Shown here piece after piece: positions 4,856-7,096 of a stretch of DNA of 7,096 nt (positions within the stretch are counted from its first letter, which is position 1; each line of letters starts with the position of its first letter). A program made the position numbers and the translations under genes. The DNA lies in assembly GCA_018267355.1 (NCBI GenBank), contig JAFDYP010000151.1, positions 1 through 7,096 on the forward strand, given 5' to 3'. The notes below the pieces were generated by a model. The model did not search any database. It saw only the letters and a program-made list of their open reading frames with translations, and was not told where the DNA came from. Source of the DNA: Bacteroidota bacterium (GTDB lineage Bacteria > Bacteroidota > Bacteroidia > Chitinophagales > LD1).

Positions 4856-5908
4856 TTAGTCGAGGATCAGCATAGCGTCACCATAAGTGAAGAAGCGGTA
4901 CTTCTCTTTCAGCGCTACTTCGTAAGCCTTCATGATCAGGTCATACCCACCAAAAGCTGCTGCCATGATGAGCAGGCTTGATTTAGGCGTGTGGAAGTTG
5001 GTGATCATCGCATTGGCTATCTCAAACTCGTAGGGAGGGTGTATGAAGAGGTTTGTCCAGCCCTTGTACGGGGTCAGGTAGCCCTGGGCAGATACGCAGC
5101 TCTCCACCGCGCGCGTAGTGGTAGTACCTACGGCGCAGACCTTCTTGCCCGCGTCCTTGGCAGCGTTTACGATCTTGGCAGCCTTGTCACCTACCTCTAT
5201 ATACTCAGCATCGGTCTTGTGCTTGGACAGGTCCTCCACATCTATCGTGCGGAAGGTACCAAGGCCAGTGTGTAGTGTCACCTCTGCCAGTTCTATGCCC
5301 TTGATCTCAAAACGCTTCAGCAGCTCACGGCTGAAGTGCATACCGGCTGTCGGTGCTGCTACGGCACCTTCGTTCTTGGCAAATACGGTCTGATAGCGCT
5401 CTTCGTCACTCTTCTCTACATTGCGCTTGATCTGCTTTGGCAGCGGGGTCTCGCCCATGCTGTAGAGTATGCGCTTGAACTTGTCATAATCGCCATCAAA
5501 GAGGAAGCGGATCGTACGGCCACGGCTGGTAGTATTGTCTACCACCTCCGCTATCAGCTCGTCATTGGCACCGAAGTAGAGTTTATTGCCCACGCGGATC
5601 TTGCGCGCAGGATCTACCAGTACATCCCAGAGCAGGGCACTGCGGTTTAGCTCGCGCAGGAGGAATACCTCGATCTTTGCGCCTGTCTTCTCCTTGGTGC
5701 CATACATACGTGCCGGAAATACCTTCGTATTATTCAGCATCAGTACGTCGCCCTCGTCGAAATACTTCAGGGAGTCTTTGAATGTCTTATGCTCGATCTT
5801 GCCGGTCTTCTTATGGATCACCATCAGGCGTGACTCGTCACGGTTAGGTGTAGGATAGAGGGCAATAAGTTCTTTGGGGAGATTGAAATTAAAACTGGAA
5901 AGCTTCAT
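4856..5908 (-). CDS. queA: S-adenosylmethionine:tRNA ribosyltransferase-isomerase QueA (350 aa)
   Basis: QueA transfers and isomerises the ribosyl part of S-adenosylmethionine onto preQ1 already inserted at the tRNA wobble position, giving epoxyqueuosine, the step before queuosine. It acts in the cytoplasm on tRNAs with GUN anticodons. The protein is full length and carries the expected family blocks: NNTKVFPAR (59-67), ETPLPKQI (153-160), [19 protein letters not shown] (171-189) followed by [13 protein letters not shown] (210-219), [11 protein letters not shown] (260-270), [17 protein letters not shown] (303-319) and [12 protein letters not shown] (337-348). The ATG at 5908 gives the normal N-terminus [11 protein letters not shown]. 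It is a single-gene unit, convergent with the gtrA-family gene and separated from the ion channel gene upstream by 119 bases. No other queuosine gene is in view. Confidence 0.96.
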   Translation of the reverse strand: MKLSSFNFNLPKELIALYPTPNRDESRLMVIHKKTGKIEHKTFKDSLKYFDEGDVLMLNNTKVFPARMYGTKEKTGAKIEVFLLRELNRSALLWDVLVDPARKIRVGNKLYFGANDELIAEVVDNTTSRGRTIRFLFDGDYDKFKRILYSMGETPLPKQIKRNVEKSDEERYQTVFAKNEGAVAAPTAGMHFSRELLKRFEIKGIELAEVTLHTGLGTFRTIDVEDLSKHKTDAEYIEVGDKAAKIVNAAKDAGKKVCAVGTTTTRAVESCVSAQGYLTPYKGWTNLFIHPPYEFEIANAMITNFHTPKSSLLIMAAAFGGYDLIMKAYEVALKEKYRFFTYGDAMLILD

Positions 5909-6027
5909 TTATAAAATTGAATTTTACGGAACTCAAAGAGGCATTTCTGCCGGAATGGAGAAAATCGAGGGGCGAAGATAATAAAATATTTCAGCCCCGC
6001 GTAAATTTGACCTATAGCCTTTTGCGC
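5909..6027 (-). promoter_or_regulatory. Gap between the ion channel gene and queA; weak promoter candidate
   Basis: The best -7 candidate for queA is TATCTTCG (5980-5973), one mismatch from TAnnTTTG, with no clear -33 element. The same stretch can form a weak stem, GGGGC (5969-5973) with GCCCC (5994-5998), around an AT-rich 20-base loop. That might slow or end transcription from the ion channel gene. No strong terminator is seen, so some readthrough into queA is possible. Confidence 0.25.
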
Positions 6028-7023
6028 CTACCAGCCCTTCATGGCTTTGAATATGAAAATGGCATTGAGCAGCACATATGCTATCAATACACCGCGCCTC
6101 ATGAACTGGTTGAAACGGAAGGCTTTGGAGTGCTGGTTTAGCTTGCTATATCTCAGGTTGACGGCGTTGCCTATGATGGTCAGGATAATGAACAGCAGGG
6201 TGATGCCATGCAGCAGGTCTACCAGCGTGAAGGTGACAGACTCCGGCAGCGAGGCGTCTACGATATACTTATTGCCCACCACAGCAAAGAGCCCTCCTAC
6301 GCTCAGGCTAAAGCGTGAGTCAGTATTGTCTATGTGAATGTAAAAACACATATAGGCCACGAGAAAGGCCATGTACATTCCGAGAAACAGCTTCATGAAA
6401 AGACCAAAAGCATCGCGGCTCACGTCTATCCGTACCTTGAAAGAGCTATACTCCATATGCGGCTTCACGATCCTCGTATCACCGAAGTTAGTCTCGTATT
6501 TACGCGTGCCACTTAGTATCTTCATGGTATCTATATTCCACCCGCGCAGCGTGAAGCGTGGATCAAAGGATTTGCCCACCGTATCTACGGCAAAGACCAT
6601 TGCCTTGGCATCATACTGGGAATTTTCTACCGAGAAGCGAAGTGTCTGCGCGTCAAAAGGGAAATTGCCTATACGCCAGGAGTCCTGCATCACGCACTGC
6701 AGTTTCATGAGCAGGTAGAGGTCATCGCCACTGGAGTCCAGAGTGGCAAAAGATTTCGTCACTGACTTGGCCTGCGGCACCTCCAGGTTATTGTACAGAT
6801 CGAGAGCCGGATTGCGGTACCGCATCCAGAGCCACATATCTATGGTGTACTCATTCTGCTTGAAGTCTATATCGTGGATGCTCGTGATATAGACCCCGGT
6901 GCGCACAGTATCGCAGTGCGGTCGCTGGTCTATGGCCAGCGCTGAGGTATCTACAGCTGCGGGTGCGAGTGCGGCGGCCCACAGGCTACTGCACAGCATC
7001 GACAGTAAAAAGATTTTTCTCAA
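6028..7023 (-). CDS. Pentameric ligand-gated ion channel homologue (Cys-loop receptor superfamily, 331 aa)
   Basis: This appears to be a bacterial relative of neurotransmitter-gated channels: a periplasmic ligand-binding beta domain followed by four membrane helices, expected to form a pentamer in the inner membrane. A signal peptide (basic RK, hydrophobic 4-20, cleavage near ALA-PA) precedes a domain with VRTGVYITSIHDID (40-53), WLWMRY (64-69) and the diagnostic FPFDAQTLRF (121-130). Helices lie at about 209-230 (M1), 238-258 (M2), 263-289 (M3) and 309-327 (M4). Pro260 and Asp269 fit the conserved M2-M3 loop and start of M3. The disulphide of the animal Cys-loop is absent, as in other prokaryotic members. 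M1 lacks the usual proline, and M2 is glycine-rich. The start is TTG at 7023, because no in-frame ATG lies upstream and Met9 would cut the signal peptide. Ligand and ion are unknown. Confidence 0.8.
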   Translation of the reverse strand: MRKIFLLSMLCSSLWAAALAPAAVDTSALAIDQRPHCDTVRTGVYITSIHDIDFKQNEYTIDMWLWMRYRNPALDLYNNLEVPQAKSVTKSFATLDSSGDDLYLLMKLQCVMQDSWRIGNFPFDAQTLRFSVENSQYDAKAMVFAVDTVGKSFDPRFTLRGWNIDTMKILSGTRKYETNFGDTRIVKPHMEYSSFKVRIDVSRDAFGLFMKLFLGMYMAFLVAYMCFYIHIDNTDSRFSLSVGGLFAVVGNKYIVDASLPESVTFTLVDLLHGITLLFIILTIIGNAVNLRYSKLNQHSKAFRFNQFMRRGVLIAYVLLNAIFIFKAMKGW

Positions 7024-7043
7024 AGGGGATCTTTTATATATGA

Positions 7044-7051
7044 CAAAAACA
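7044..7051 (-). promoter_or_regulatory. Possible -7 box of the ion channel gene
   Basis: Read leftward, TGTTTTTG differs from TAnnTTTG at one base and would place the transcript start about 14 bases before the TTG codon. No matching -33 element is seen at the expected distance. Confidence 0.25.
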
Positions 7052-7096
7052 ATAACCGTACCGCAAAATACATAAATGTACTGTATAGCTGCTCAC

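Noticed and set aside
4991..5858. Several rightward open frames of 90-104 codons opposite queA
   Set aside because: They lie wholly antisense to a certain queA, have no family resemblance and no promoter, and reflect the codon use of the real strand.
5966..6001. GGGGC/GCCCC stem as a terminator of the ion channel gene
   Set aside because: The 5-bp core, a 20-base loop and no U-tract make it too weak to call; it is only mentioned with the gap.
5917..6141. Rightward 74-codon frame spanning the gap upstream of queA
   Set aside because: It runs into the 3' end of the ion channel gene in antisense, has no promoter or homology, and is better explained as a regulatory gap.
6041..6718. Rightward open frames opposite the ion channel gene
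   Set aside because: They are antisense shadows with arginine- and serine-rich composition lacking any domain pattern, while the leftward frame has a signal peptide, channel motifs and four helices.
1..7096. tRNA, rRNA, CRISPR array, riboswitch or phage attachment site
   Set aside because: I looked on both strands and saw no cloverleaf, no spaced direct repeats of CRISPR length and no recognisable aptamer. The only repeats are the two 7-bp arrays.

Overview
The window looks like chromosomal DNA of a member of the Bacteroidota, possibly Chitinophagales or Sphingobacteriales; no genus is claimed. Evidence is the TAnnTTTG-type -7 boxes before several genes (one with a well-spaced TTTG -33 box), the scarcity of Shine-Dalgarno sequences, the AtpZ plus four-helix AtpI-like pair typical of the phylum, an IS3-type transposase start of the kind common there, and a bacterial deoxyhypusine-synthase-like protein. 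Base composition is moderate, and the 169-aa gene at 223-732 looks somewhat AT-richer than its neighbours.

Layout. Positions 1-121 hold one end of an IS3-family element: the first 24 codons of its OrfA, leftward, and its leader. A symmetric terminator (124-155) follows at once. Leftward genes fill 223-3224. A DHS-like enzyme and a small membrane protein form one unit under a strong promoter at 1757-1786. A short-chain dehydrogenase, AtpZ and a four-helix AtpI-like protein form another. Rightward from 3364 run three membrane-protein genes, marC-family, DUF423 and gtrA-family, probably one transcript. They diverge from the dehydrogenase across a short region with a perfect 17-bp dyad and a tandem heptanucleotide array. 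A shared hairpin at 4789-4814 separates gtrA from the convergent gene queA, whose stop codon is directly followed by a second heptanucleotide array. The right end carries a leftward gene for a divergent pentameric ligand-gated ion channel homologue with a signal peptide and a TTG start.

How the genes work together. AtpZ and the AtpI-like protein are presumed assembly or ion-handling helpers of the F-type ATP synthase, but no atp structural gene lies downstream here. QueA makes epoxyqueuosine in tRNA. The DHS-like enzyme probably acts on polyamines or a related amine. MarC-, DUF423- and GtrA-family proteins are small integral membrane proteins of poorly defined function. I see no single new system. 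The items most worth following up are the ion channel homologue, the DHS-like enzyme with altered substrate-pocket positions, the uncoupled atpZ/atpI-like pair, the dyad between divergent promoters, and the two heptanucleotide arrays.
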